From UBA1794 sp031552405 (GTDB lineage: Bacteria > Bacteroidota > Bacteroidia > Bacteroidales > Bacteroidaceae), in contig JAVBMN010000045.1 of the NCBI GenBank assembly GCA_031552405.1, forward strand, positions 1-64,000: a stretch of DNA of 64,000 nucleotides. The letters are read 5' to 3'. The first letter of the stretch is position 1; each line of letters begins with the position of its first letter. The notes under the pieces were generated by a model. That model made no database searches, was not told where the DNA came from, and was given only the letters and a program-made list of their open reading frames with translations. This document shows, piece by piece, positions 19,001-26,678 of this stretch. The translations under genes and the position numbers were made by a program.

Positions 19001-19203
19001 TAGGTGCCAATGGTAACTCTACTCTGGGAACAGGAGCTGTAGGAGGTATGTTGATCGGTATGATTTGCCAGATATTTATAGTACCTGCCTTATTTGTGAT
19101 GTTCCAGTATATTCAAGAGAAGATCAAGCCTATGCATTTTGAAGACTTGGAAACTTCTGTTGACGTGGATCTCGAAATTGACCAATATTCCAAGAACGAT
19201 TAA
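16018..19203 (+). CDS. RND efflux pump permease (HAE-1 family)
   Basis: A 1061-residue inner membrane proton-driven transporter of the AcrB/MexB type. The N-terminus DNFINRPVLSTVISVVIV is the first membrane segment. The proton-relay aspartates D405 and D406 are in AIVVDDAIVVVEG. Two large periplasmic loops and a duplicated set of membrane helices are evident (second half from ISLGCVAIGVALLMF, with GLLAKNAILIVEFA). HAE-1 pumps export hydrophobic drugs, bile salts and dyes; the actual substrate cannot be told. The outer membrane factor follows 9 bp later. Confidence 0.96.
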   Translation: MKLDNFINRPVLSTVISVVIVILGILGLVSIPVTQYPDIAPPTIQVSATYTGANAQTVLNSVIAPLEEQINGVENMIYMNSTATNTGSATITVYFKQGTNADMAAVNVQNRVTAAQGYLPSEVTKIGVTTSKRQTSMLIGFALYSADDKYDMKFLENYANINVIPHVKRIPGVGEAMVMGTDYSMRIWLKPDVMAQYRMMPADVVLALAEQNIEAAPGQFGDQGKQSFQYVMKYKGRLQTEEEFGNIVIRANSDGEILRLKDVANIELGRLTYGFNNRVNGHPGVTCMIFQTAGSNATEIINNVTKYLDEINATLPPGVETTVLLNANDFLFASISEVIKTLIEAFILVFIVVYIFLQDFRSTLIPAIAIPVALIGTFFVLNMIGFSLNLLTLCAMVLAIAIVVDDAIVVVEGVHAKLDQGYHSPRLASIDAMRELGGAIVSITLVMMSVFIPVSFIQGTSGTFYRQFGLTMAIAIGFSAINALTLSPALCAIFLKPHEGEGGAKKKTTFVQRFHTSFNVAYNNVLGKYKNGVIFFIHHRWISLGCVAIGVALLMFLMKITPSGMVPNEDTGTIFAVVSMPPGTSQERTELTMQRVDSLVAANSAVKSRTQITGYSFLAGQGNSYGTLIIKLKDWEERGKGEDVNTIVGMLYMQAREVIKDGQVLLFAPPMIMGYGVSNGFELNLQDKTGGNLDDFYKVAQGFLGALNARPEIAAAQTAFSPVFPQYIIDIDAAKCKQAGLSPNEILVTLQGYYGGLYASNFNRFGKLYRVMVQADPQFRISPETLNGVKVRNGAEMAPITQFVTLKKVYGPDNIKRFNMYTSITVNGSPVPGVSSGDAIKIIEEVAAQTLPTGYGYEFSGMTREEQSTSGSTTTIIFLLCFLFVYLLLSAQYESYVLPLAVLLSVPFGLAGSFIFAQFMGVENNIYMQIALIMLIGLLAKNAILIVEFALDRRKQGMALSWAAILGAAARLRPILMTSLAMVVGLLPLMFAHGVGANGNSTLGTGAVGGMLIGMICQIFIVPALFVMFQYIQEKIKPMHFEDLETSVDVDLEIDQYSKND

Positions 19204-19212
19204 TTAGAACGT

Positions 19213-20595
19213 ATGAAAAAACAGATCATATATATATTGTGCGCAACTGCTTCATTAAGCAGTTGCCACATCTACAAGAAATATGAGAGGCCGGATGCGG
19301 TAAAATCACCGGAAATGTTCCGTGATACGGTTTCAAATGCCCAGACATTATCTACCGATACCGCCTCTTTCGGCAATCTGCCCTGGAGAAGTTTGTTTAC
19401 CGATTCTCAGCTTCAGGCGCTGATTGAAGAAGGTCTTGCCAACAATACCGACCTGCGTAGTGTGATGCTGAAAGTAAAACAGTCGGAGGCTATTCTTAGC
19501 ACTTCCCGTCTGGCGTTCTTCCCGGCATTGAGCTTTGCACCCCAAGGGACTATCAGCAGTTTTGATGGAGGTAAGGCAGTTAAGACCTACCAGTTACCCA
19601 TTGTAGCCAGCTGGGAAATTGATATTTTCGGTAATATTTTGAATGCCAAGCGTGGTGCTCAGGCTACTCTTGAGAAAACCGAAGCTTATCAGCAGGCTGT
19701 ACAAACCCAGCTTGTAGCAGGCATTGCAAATATGTACTATACATTATTGATGCTTGACAGGCAGTTGGTTATCACCGAAGAAACGGCAGTTAAGTGGAAA
19801 GAGAATGTGGAAACTATGCGTGCATTGAAAGAAGCAGCCATGACAAACGAGGCGGCCGTAGTACAGAGCGAGGCAACTTATTACCAAGTATGCGCTGCAA
19901 TTCCTGATATACGCCGCAATATTCGTGAAATGGAAAATGCGCTCTCACTGTTGTTGGGAAGAGCTCCCCAGACTATCCAGCGCAGCAAGTTGGAGCAACA
20001 ATTCCTGCCCACCCAGTTCTCAACGGGTGTTCCTTTGCAGTTGCTGACCAACCGTCCGGATGTACGGGTGGCCGAAATGACGCTTGCCGAAACATATTAT
20101 AATACCAACCAGGCGCGTGCGGCATTTTATCCCAGCATTACTATCAGCGGTTCTGCAGGTTGGACCAACAGTGCCGGAAGTTCCATTGTAAACCCGGGCA
20201 AGTTCTTGGGATCGGTATTAGGTTCTCTTACCCAACCCCTCTTCTACCGCGGAGCAAACATTGCCAAACTGAAGATTGCCAAGGCGCAGCAGGAAGAGGC
20301 ACAGCTTAGCTTCCAGCAAACCATTCTTAACGCCAGTGGTGAGGTAAGTGATGCACTTTTCCAGTATCAGACTTCTGTTGAAAAGACAACTGTACGCAAG
20401 AAACAACTGGAATCACTGGAGAAAAGTGTAGAATATACAGCCGACTTATTTAAGCTGGGTACTTCTACTTATCTGGAAGTACTGAACGCAGAGCAGTCTT
20501 TATTGAACGCCCGCCTCTCTGAGGTATCGGATCGCTTTACCGGAATGCAGGCTGTGATAAACCTCTACCATGCTCTGGGTGGTGGAAGACAATAA
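19213..20595 (+). CDS. TolC/OprM-type outer membrane efflux lipoprotein
   Basis: A 460-residue outer membrane factor. The lipobox LSSC gives a lipidated cysteine at residue 18, as in OprM/CusC. The two repeated outer-membrane-efflux domains are visible (about 60-250 and 265-455), with typical signatures NRPDVRVAEMTLAETYYN and YQTSVEKTTVR...LFKLGTSTYLEVLNAEQSLL. It completes the tripartite pump with the two upstream genes. Confidence 0.94.
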   Translation: MKKQIIYILCATASLSSCHIYKKYERPDAVKSPEMFRDTVSNAQTLSTDTASFGNLPWRSLFTDSQLQALIEEGLANNTDLRSVMLKVKQSEAILSTSRLAFFPALSFAPQGTISSFDGGKAVKTYQLPIVASWEIDIFGNILNAKRGAQATLEKTEAYQQAVQTQLVAGIANMYYTLLMLDRQLVITEETAVKWKENVETMRALKEAAMTNEAAVVQSEATYYQVCAAIPDIRRNIREMENALSLLLGRAPQTIQRSKLEQQFLPTQFSTGVPLQLLTNRPDVRVAEMTLAETYYNTNQARAAFYPSITISGSAGWTNSAGSSIVNPGKFLGSVLGSLTQPLFYRGANIAKLKIAKAQQEEAQLSFQQTILNASGEVSDALFQYQTSVEKTTVRKKQLESLEKSVEYTADLFKLGTSTYLEVLNAEQSLLNARLSEVSDRFTGMQAVINLYHALGGGRQ

Positions 20596-20619
20596 TAACC
20601 CTTTAAATAGAATACCAAT

Positions 20620-21387
20620 ATGATTAGTCCATTAGCATGTATAGATCCAGGCGCAAAAATAGGCGCCAACGTGACAATTCATCCTTTTGTATATATTGAG
20701 AAGGATGTGGAGATTGGTGATAACTGTGTTCTAATGCCCCATGTCAGTGTACTGAATGGCACAAGGATGGGTAAAGGAAATACGGTGTATCACAATGCAG
20801 TACTTGGTTCCACCCCGCAGGATTTTCATTTCAAGGGCGATAAGACCGAACTTATCATTGGCGATAACAACTCCATTCGTGAGAACGTGGTAATTGCCCG
20901 TGCCACACGTGCCGGCGATGCTACACGGATTGGGAACAATAACTTCCTGATGGAAGGCGCCCATTTGTGTCACGATGTGAAAGTAAACAACTATTGCGTG
21001 TTGGGAATCAACAGCACTGTAACCGGTGGATGTATACTGGATGATTATACCATTCTGTGCAGCAGTGTCACCCTATTGCAGTATTGCCACACCGGAACGC
21101 TTTCATTTATCCAGAGTGGATGTCGTATCTCTAAAGATGTACCGCCCTATACCATTATGTCGGGTAATCCGGCTGCATACCACGGTGTAAGCTCGGTATT
21201 GCTGAAGCATCTGAATACTACGGAGTCTGTGATGCGCCATATCACCATGGCGTATCGTTTGGTGTATCAAGCCAATTTTAGCGTTCAGGATGCAGTATTG
21301 AAGATAAAGGATCAAGTGCCTATGAGTCCGGAGATTCAAACAATCATAGATTTCATCTCCTCCTCCAAGCGCGGCATAGTGAAATAA
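20620..21387 (+). CDS. LpxA-like UDP-GlcNAc acyltransferase (divergent)
   Basis: A 255-residue left-handed beta-helix acyltransferase made of hexapeptide repeats (GAKIGANVTI, EIGDNCVLMP, TRIGNNNF). LpxA landmarks are present: STPQDFHFKGDKTELIIGDNNSIREN and MEGAHLCHDVKV, where H118 matches the catalytic histidine. LpxA adds the first 3-OH acyl chain in lipid A synthesis. Compared with the usual Bacteroidales LpxA recalled from memory, this copy lacks the NRGT motif (it has ARAT), so it may be a paralogue. It lies 24 bp after the efflux channel gene and looks co-transcribed. Confidence 0.85.
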   Translation: MISPLACIDPGAKIGANVTIHPFVYIEKDVEIGDNCVLMPHVSVLNGTRMGKGNTVYHNAVLGSTPQDFHFKGDKTELIIGDNNSIRENVVIARATRAGDATRIGNNNFLMEGAHLCHDVKVNNYCVLGINSTVTGGCILDDYTILCSSVTLLQYCHTGTLSFIQSGCRISKDVPPYTIMSGNPAAYHGVSSVLLKHLNTTESVMRHITMAYRLVYQANFSVQDAVLKIKDQVPMSPEIQTIIDFISSSKRGIVK

Positions 21388-21400
21388 CTCTTCGCCATTT

Positions 21401-21475
21401 ACCTCTCGTGTGCACACGAGAGGTGCTTTTACAACAAGCCCCGGTATCTTCACAGACACACGGGGCTTTTTCTTT
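21401..21475 (+). terminator. Two successive hairpins ending the efflux operon
   Basis: The first is a perfect 24-bp palindrome at 21401-21424 (ACCTCTCGTG and its complement), followed by CTTTT. The second has stem AAGCCCCG / CGGGGCTT (21436-21443, 21461-21468) followed by TTTTCTTT. They lie between convergent genes and may serve both directions. Confidence 0.8.
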
Positions 21476-21507
21476 CTACCTATAAAAACTATTCTTGTAT
21501 ATAAAGA

Positions 21508-21990
21508 CTAATCTCGTTTTCCAAGCTGGCTATCTAGGAAGAGTAAGCCTCCCTGTCCGGCTATTTTCAGCTTATCTACGATGCCCATTGCGGTTTCTTC
21601 TTCTTCTACCTGCTCGCTGACGAACCATGCCAAGAAGTTTTCAGTGGCTTTATCCTTCTCTGCGATAGCCAAATCTACCAGATTGTTGATTAAAGCAGAC
21701 ACATGGCATTCGTGCTTGTAGGCCGATTCAAATATTTCCAGCGGACTTCCCCAGCCGGTAGGAACCACATCAATTTTGTTTACCTTAGCCTCTCCGTTAC
21801 GGCTGATCACATAATCAGCTAGTTTAGTGGCATGCCCAAGTTCTTCCATTGCCTGAGCCTTCATCCATTTGGAGAAACCTTCAAATCCTTCTTTTGCAAA
21901 GAAGAAAGACATTGATAAATAGAGATTGGATGACCACATCTCAGCTACGATTTGATCATTGATCGCATCTTGCATTTTCTTTGAAATCAT
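21508..21990 (-). CDS. ftnA: Ferritin
   Basis: A 160-residue non-haem ferritin. All ferroxidase-site residues known from E. coli FtnA occur at the same numbers: E17, E50, H53, E94, Q127 and E130. It stores iron as a mineral core in a 24-subunit shell and protects against oxidative stress. The gene is monocistronic with a 525-bp non-coding region upstream. Confidence 0.96.
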   Translation of the reverse strand: MISKKMQDAINDQIVAEMWSSNLYLSMSFFFAKEGFEGFSKWMKAQAMEELGHATKLADYVISRNGEAKVNKIDVVPTGWGSPLEIFESAYKHECHVSALINNLVDLAIAEKDKATENFLAWFVSEQVEEEETAMGIVDKLKIAGQGGLLFLDSQLGKRD

Positions 21991-22515
21991 ATTCCTTTAT
22001 TTTTAAGTAAATAACACAAGTAAAATATCAACCATTAAACCCATTGCCCAAGCGCTTTGTTTGCTTGCAGTTGCTTATTTATCTTTTTTTAAATATTAGT
22101 GGCGTGTGCGGGGTTCTTTGAATGTGGTATCTTACATTTTTCGAGGCTGGGAAATAGACTTATTGTGTAAATAAAGTTAATAGAATCACCATCTTTTTGT
22201 GTATTCACTTTAATAGACTACATTTAATCCCGAATATTATGAGATGTTGGCGGATATAGTAAATATCAATCATCTAGGATGATTTGCCAACGAATACTAG
22301 TACTGTCTGATCTTCAGAGCTCGCCATTCAAAGGGATATGAATCGTGTCGTATTCCTTATGAATGAATGTATGCAATTATGTCTTATTAGGCATCTAATT
22401 GCATTATTGTAATCGACGAAGACTACTATGTTTCCCATTACCTTAAATTTAATAGGGTGTGAAAAATCACGTTTGTTATTTATCCACTTTACTATTACCC
22501 AAATTATTTATTACC
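21991..22515. other. Divergent non-coding region ferritin / secreted protein
   Basis: About 525 bp, AT-rich, with no gene supported. There is a nested hairpin: AATCATC-TAG-GATGATT (22268-22284) inside GTTGGC (22246-22251) / GCCAAC (22286-22291). It could belong to a long 5' leader of the downstream gene. No clear TAnnTTTG element facing either gene was found. Confidence 0.5.
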
Positions 22516-25500
22516 ATGAAAACTTTAACTTATTTAGCATCTTTGCTATTTGGGGGAACATGTTTCTTCTGTGTGCCGGCTTTAGCCGAAGAGATTGAAC
22601 CTGGTACAAGCTTTACCGATAGGATTGTAGAGGCTGGTGTAGATTCAGGAACGGGATGGACCGTCGTCAGCGGCGCTCCCTCATACAAAATCTCGCTGGC
22701 AGAAGTATGGAATGCAACTTTCCAGATGGAGCAGACTATTACTGTCCCTCCGGGAACTTACGATTTGACTGTGGATGCCCTCTATAGAGCCGGAGTCCAC
22801 GATGCGGGTGAGAAATACAAGAATGGTACTGAGGTAATCAAGGCCTTCTTATATTCTGTGACAAGCGCAAAGAGCAAAGAAATCCCTTTGCAATCCATCT
22901 ACAGCGTGAGCAACTTTACCACTACCGGTGCGTTAAAAAACGGATATGTGGACAATGTACAGGCTGCCCGCGATGCCTTCGACCAGGGACTTTTCGCAAA
23001 CAATGTGCTTAGCAGGATTGTGGTTGGCGAAGACGGTCAGCTAACCATTGGTCTCAAAATGATCGAAGTGATAGAACGCCAGTGGGCCATCTGGGACAAT
23101 TTCCAGTTGATCTATCAGGGACCAGCCGGCCTCGGAGTGTATAAGGACGAGATCGACGAAATCATGCAAATCTTAGATAATCATGTAACTCTCCAGAATG
23201 TTCCCAGTGGTATCCTTACTCAGATTGAAGAGGCTACTGCTTTCAAAGATCTGTACTATTCAGAGGGGACAGAAGAAGAATTAAAGGCTGTCATTGATTC
23301 TTTAAACCGGGTAGTACCAATTGCCAAAGAAGCCGTTCCTACAATGGCGCTTTTGCTTGACTGGATTGATAGGGCAGACCTTCTTCCTACTACTTACCCC
23401 GGCTGGGATGCATTTGAAACAGTGTATAATGCTTCTATAGATATCGTCCAACCTGATGCGACAATTGACGGACATCTGGTTTTCAATAAAGATCTGGTTA
23501 AGGCTGTAGCCGATCTTAAGACAGCATGTAGAAACTACCGCATGACAGAGACTGTTGCCGACAAAGAAGTAGGTCTTGATTTCACATTTACGATGACCGC
23601 CCCCAGTTTCACCAAAGAACTTGGTGATCCCTCATTAGCCGCCGACCGCTCCTCGGAAGGATGGGTGACTGCGAATAATCCAACTACAGGTGGCGATTAC
23701 AAATTACATACAGTAAACAAAAAGAACTGTTGGAACAACTGGTCCAATAACTTCGTAAGTATGAATGTGTACCAGGATATTAGCGGCCTTCCAGCCGGCC
23801 TTTACTCATTCTCCTTCCTCCAGACTAATAATGGAACAGCCATGAGCGACCAGCATGCATACGCTATGGCTATGGGGGTGACGGCTGTTTCTCCTTCTGC
23901 TGTATACACCTTTAATCTGGATCCTGATCCCGACAAAGGCACTTTCACCGAAAACTCCAAATGGGAAGGTCCTCTTGAAACCGAAAAAGTGCTTGTAGGA
24001 ACCGATGGAAAGCTGCGTGTAGGTTTTGCTTCCACCAGTGCAGGTGGAACGAGCGGATGGTTCTGCATTACCGGTGGTATATTACGGTATTACGGTCCTG
24101 ATGATACTGGATATGGACCAGCTATGCAGACGCTTATTGAAAGCTCGGAGCTTTTACTTGAGAAGGAAATGTTAGTAACTGATCGCACCGCATTAAATAA
24201 TGCCATTGCCATAGCAAAGGTGGCAGATATCTCTACTGTAGAAAAAGCCGAGGCTGCCCTGAATGCTTTAAGCGAGGTAGTGGCTTCCGTTCAAACCCAT
24301 ATCACGGCTCTCGGAACCTTCAAGGCTGGCGTATATGCGAAGGTATCAGCTATTTCTGCGAATGTAGATGATATATATGCCTCTGAACTGGCTGCTCTTA
24401 TGACTGTGGCTATTGGAACTCAGGATGCGATTCTTGCATCCGACACCACTACCGGTGCGGCATTTGTAGCCCTGAATGCAGATCTCAATCTGTACCTGTC
24501 ATACTCCACTGCATATATTAATTATGAGAGTTATGCATCTGCTTTGACAGAACTTATGGATCTGAAGGAAGCGGTTCTTACCGCGCAAACCGCAAGCGTG
24601 ACGGCTGATAAGAATGCGATTACGCCTGCAATAGCCTTGTTTAAGTCGGCAGTTGCTTTCTCAAACATCTATACAAAGAGTGTATCTTATTACTTGAATG
24701 AAGAGTATCCGGAGAACCTGCGTGCGGTTTTATCGGGCGAGTGTGAAGCACAATACGAAGTTGCGTCTACTGATCACTCTAAGTTCCTGGCTGCAGAACA
24801 AGCTTTATGCAAAGCCCTGGGAGATATGGTATTTACCGGTCTTGGCTATGAAGCTGGGGAAGATACTGAGGTAACTGAGGCAGCTATCATCAATCCTACG
24901 ATAGAATCTACCGGCGGAAGTGATCCTATTGAAGGATGGACTGTAGATAAGACAGACGGTAACACTTTCAGCACCATTAGTCAGCATTGGACCGGAGATG
25001 CTACCAATCGTTATCTCGATTCGTATGCAAATGCAGGTGTATTGAAGTATAACGCCACGCAAGAGATCCTGGGTATCCCCAATGGTACCTATAAACTGGT
25101 GGCTGCTACACGTTCAAGTGGTGTGGGTGCCTACCTCTACGCTATTGGCAGCGAGATTAAGTTTACTGAAATTCCTGTTCACAGCGGTTCAGGCGGTGGT
25201 ATCTGGGCAGATGCTCCGGAAGGCGATACGCTGAAGAGAGTAAATAACGGACTTGGCCGAGGCTGGACCTGGCTTGCTGTGAGTGAGATCAACGTACATA
25301 ATAACAGATTACTCATAGGCTGCACCACACGCAAGGAAATAACCGGTGGCAAGGCGTGGGCCGGAACCTGGTTCTCTGCAGATGACTTCAAATTGTTCTG
25401 GACAAGTGTCAACTATGACGGTACGGAAGACATGCAAGCAGATGACTCTTCAGAAGGCCTCAAAGCCTATTCCCGCAACGGTTATATCATAGTGGAAGGT

Positions 25501-25620
25501 GTAGAAAGCTACTCGGTGACCACCATCGGAGGTGTGCCTGTTTCAGCTCAAACTCAGCTTCCTACAGGCTTCTATATCGTTATGGCAGGTGATAAGGTTG
25601 CAAAAGTGTTTGTCGAATAA
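22516..25620 (+). CDS. Large secreted protein of unknown function with C-terminal sorting-like tail
   Basis: A 1034-residue protein with a signal peptide (MKTLTYLASLLFGGTCFFC...ALA). Two regions (about 20-200 and 790-980) look like beta-sandwich carbohydrate-binding-type domains with similar wording (IPNGTYKLVAATR; VPPGTYDLTVDALYR). Between them lie helical segments resembling FIVAR-type repeats. The last 70 residues end in GFYIVMAGDKVAKVFVE, like type IX secretion C-terminal domains; the LRR protein at 38952 ends in a related way. The ATG at 22516 is chosen over an upstream GTG because it gives a clean signal peptide. No enzyme motif was recognised. Confidence 0.8.
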   Translation: MKTLTYLASLLFGGTCFFCVPALAEEIEPGTSFTDRIVEAGVDSGTGWTVVSGAPSYKISLAEVWNATFQMEQTITVPPGTYDLTVDALYRAGVHDAGEKYKNGTEVIKAFLYSVTSAKSKEIPLQSIYSVSNFTTTGALKNGYVDNVQAARDAFDQGLFANNVLSRIVVGEDGQLTIGLKMIEVIERQWAIWDNFQLIYQGPAGLGVYKDEIDEIMQILDNHVTLQNVPSGILTQIEEATAFKDLYYSEGTEEELKAVIDSLNRVVPIAKEAVPTMALLLDWIDRADLLPTTYPGWDAFETVYNASIDIVQPDATIDGHLVFNKDLVKAVADLKTACRNYRMTETVADKEVGLDFTFTMTAPSFTKELGDPSLAADRSSEGWVTANNPTTGGDYKLHTVNKKNCWNNWSNNFVSMNVYQDISGLPAGLYSFSFLQTNNGTAMSDQHAYAMAMGVTAVSPSAVYTFNLDPDPDKGTFTENSKWEGPLETEKVLVGTDGKLRVGFASTSAGGTSGWFCITGGILRYYGPDDTGYGPAMQTLIESSELLLEKEMLVTDRTALNNAIAIAKVADISTVEKAEAALNALSEVVASVQTHITALGTFKAGVYAKVSAISANVDDIYASELAALMTVAIGTQDAILASDTTTGAAFVALNADLNLYLSYSTAYINYESYASALTELMDLKEAVLTAQTASVTADKNAITPAIALFKSAVAFSNIYTKSVSYYLNEEYPENLRAVLSGECEAQYEVASTDHSKFLAAEQALCKALGDMVFTGLGYEAGEDTEVTEAAIINPTIESTGGSDPIEGWTVDKTDGNTFSTISQHWTGDATNRYLDSYANAGVLKYNATQEILGIPNGTYKLVAATRSSGVGAYLYAIGSEIKFTEIPVHSGSGGGIWADAPEGDTLKRVNNGLGRGWTWLAVSEINVHNNRLLIGCTTRKEITGGKAWAGTWFSADDFKLFWTSVNYDGTEDMQADDSSEGLKAYSRNGYIIVEGVESYSVTTIGGVPVSAQTQLPTGFYIVMAGDKVAKVFVE

Positions 25621-25656
25621 CGCTCTGCGAACTTATCAATATTGATATTCTACAAA

Positions 25657-25693
25657 ACAAATGGAGGGTGGCTGTATGCCACCCTCCATTTGT
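25657..25693. terminator. Bidirectional terminator
   Basis: Perfect 16-bp stem (ACAAATGGAGGGTGGC and its complement) with loop TGTAT between two convergent genes. Confidence 0.8.
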
Positions 25694-25702
25694 GTATACT
25701 TA

Positions 25703-26563
25703 TCATTGTATTCCAGCATCTACAGGCAGACTGTTGGGTTTGGGATGAGGTTTGGTTTTGTGGCGTGGGTTAGGGCCTTTGGCACGGGCGGAAAGCAGAA
25801 TTTCATCCAGTGAGTTGCGGCTGTTGATGCAATCGATGTCTACATTATGACGTATTCCATCCACCTGTCCTCTGTCGGTAAACTGCCAGATGGTCCAATC
25901 GTTCCCGTCATTCAGCAGCGGCTCATCGTCGGAGTAGCGGGCGATGTAGAACTTGCAATCTTTGAACTCTTCGGAGAGGTATAGGTTATAGAAGAATACT
26001 CCGGTGTAGATAATGGGCTTTATCTCGTACTGCTGTTCCATACGATCAATGAATTCCCGCAGATGCCTTCGCAGGGTGATGGGCCCCCACCCCTTGTTGC
26101 ACTCCTCCACGTCCACTACCGGAATAAGATCCTGATGAATACCCTCCATGGTTTGCATGAAATAGTCGCACTGATCCACCCCGCTTCCCCCGGAAGAGAA
26201 GTAATGGTAGCTGCCTACCAGAATGCCTTCCCGACGTGCTTCTTCCATGTTGCGCACATAACAGTCGTCCTGAATAGTAATCCCCTGCGAAGCTTTGGCA
26301 TACATAAACTGGATGGGGTGCGGTCCATAGTTTCGCACATTTGGCCAGTCTATGGCTCCTTGATAATGAGATACATCAATGCCATATGCTGAAGCATTTC
26401 TTCTATACGGGAGTTCGGTAACCAGTTCACTGGCAGGCGGAATAATCTCGTCCTCGACAAATGTTTCGGGTGGAACTTCATCCTCACCTTTAGCAAGCGC
26501 GTAAGTTGGATTGTTCCAGCAATACAGCAGAAAAAATAATAGGATATAGAGGGCTTTCTTCAT
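25703..26563 (-). CDS. GH25-family lysozyme
   Basis: A 286-residue exported muramidase. After a signal peptide and a proline/glutamate-rich linker, the GH25 domain runs from about 58 to 265 with GIDVSHYQGAIDW (D63) and the catalytic pair D151/E153 in PVVDVEE; WQFTDRGQVDG lies near its end. GH25 enzymes cut the MurNAc-GlcNAc bond of peptidoglycan. The ATG at 26563 (MKKALYIL) is preferred because the upstream extension covers the promoter. The C-terminus is basic and proline-rich. Confidence 0.93.
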   Translation of the reverse strand: MKKALYILLFFLLYCWNNPTYALAKGEDEVPPETFVEDEIIPPASELVTELPYRRNASAYGIDVSHYQGAIDWPNVRNYGPHPIQFMYAKASQGITIQDDCYVRNMEEARREGILVGSYHYFSSGGSGVDQCDYFMQTMEGIHQDLIPVVDVEECNKGWGPITLRRHLREFIDRMEQQYEIKPIIYTGVFFYNLYLSEEFKDCKFYIARYSDDEPLLNDGNDWTIWQFTDRGQVDGIRHNVDIDCINSRNSLDEILLSARAKGPNPRHKTKPHPKPNSLPVDAGIQ

Positions 26564-26590
26564 TCTTTTTACGACACTCAACGGGCTGCA

Positions 26591-26598
26591 CAAAAATA
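26591..26598 (-). promoter_or_regulatory. -7 element of GH25 gene
   Basis: TATTTTTG on the minus strand, 27 bp upstream of the ATG at 26563. Confidence 0.55.
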
Positions 26599-26661
26599 CA
26601 ATCTTTATTCTGTTCACCGCTTTAATTCTATATCTTAAACTTCAAATCCTAATTAAAATTG

Positions 26662-26669
26662 TATCTTTG
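26662..26669 (+). promoter_or_regulatory. -7 element of putative porin gene
   Basis: TATCTTTG fits TAnnTTTG. It ends only 9 bp before the ATG at 26679, so the mRNA leader would be just a few bases long. Confidence 0.6.
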
Positions 26670-26678
26670 CCGCGAATT

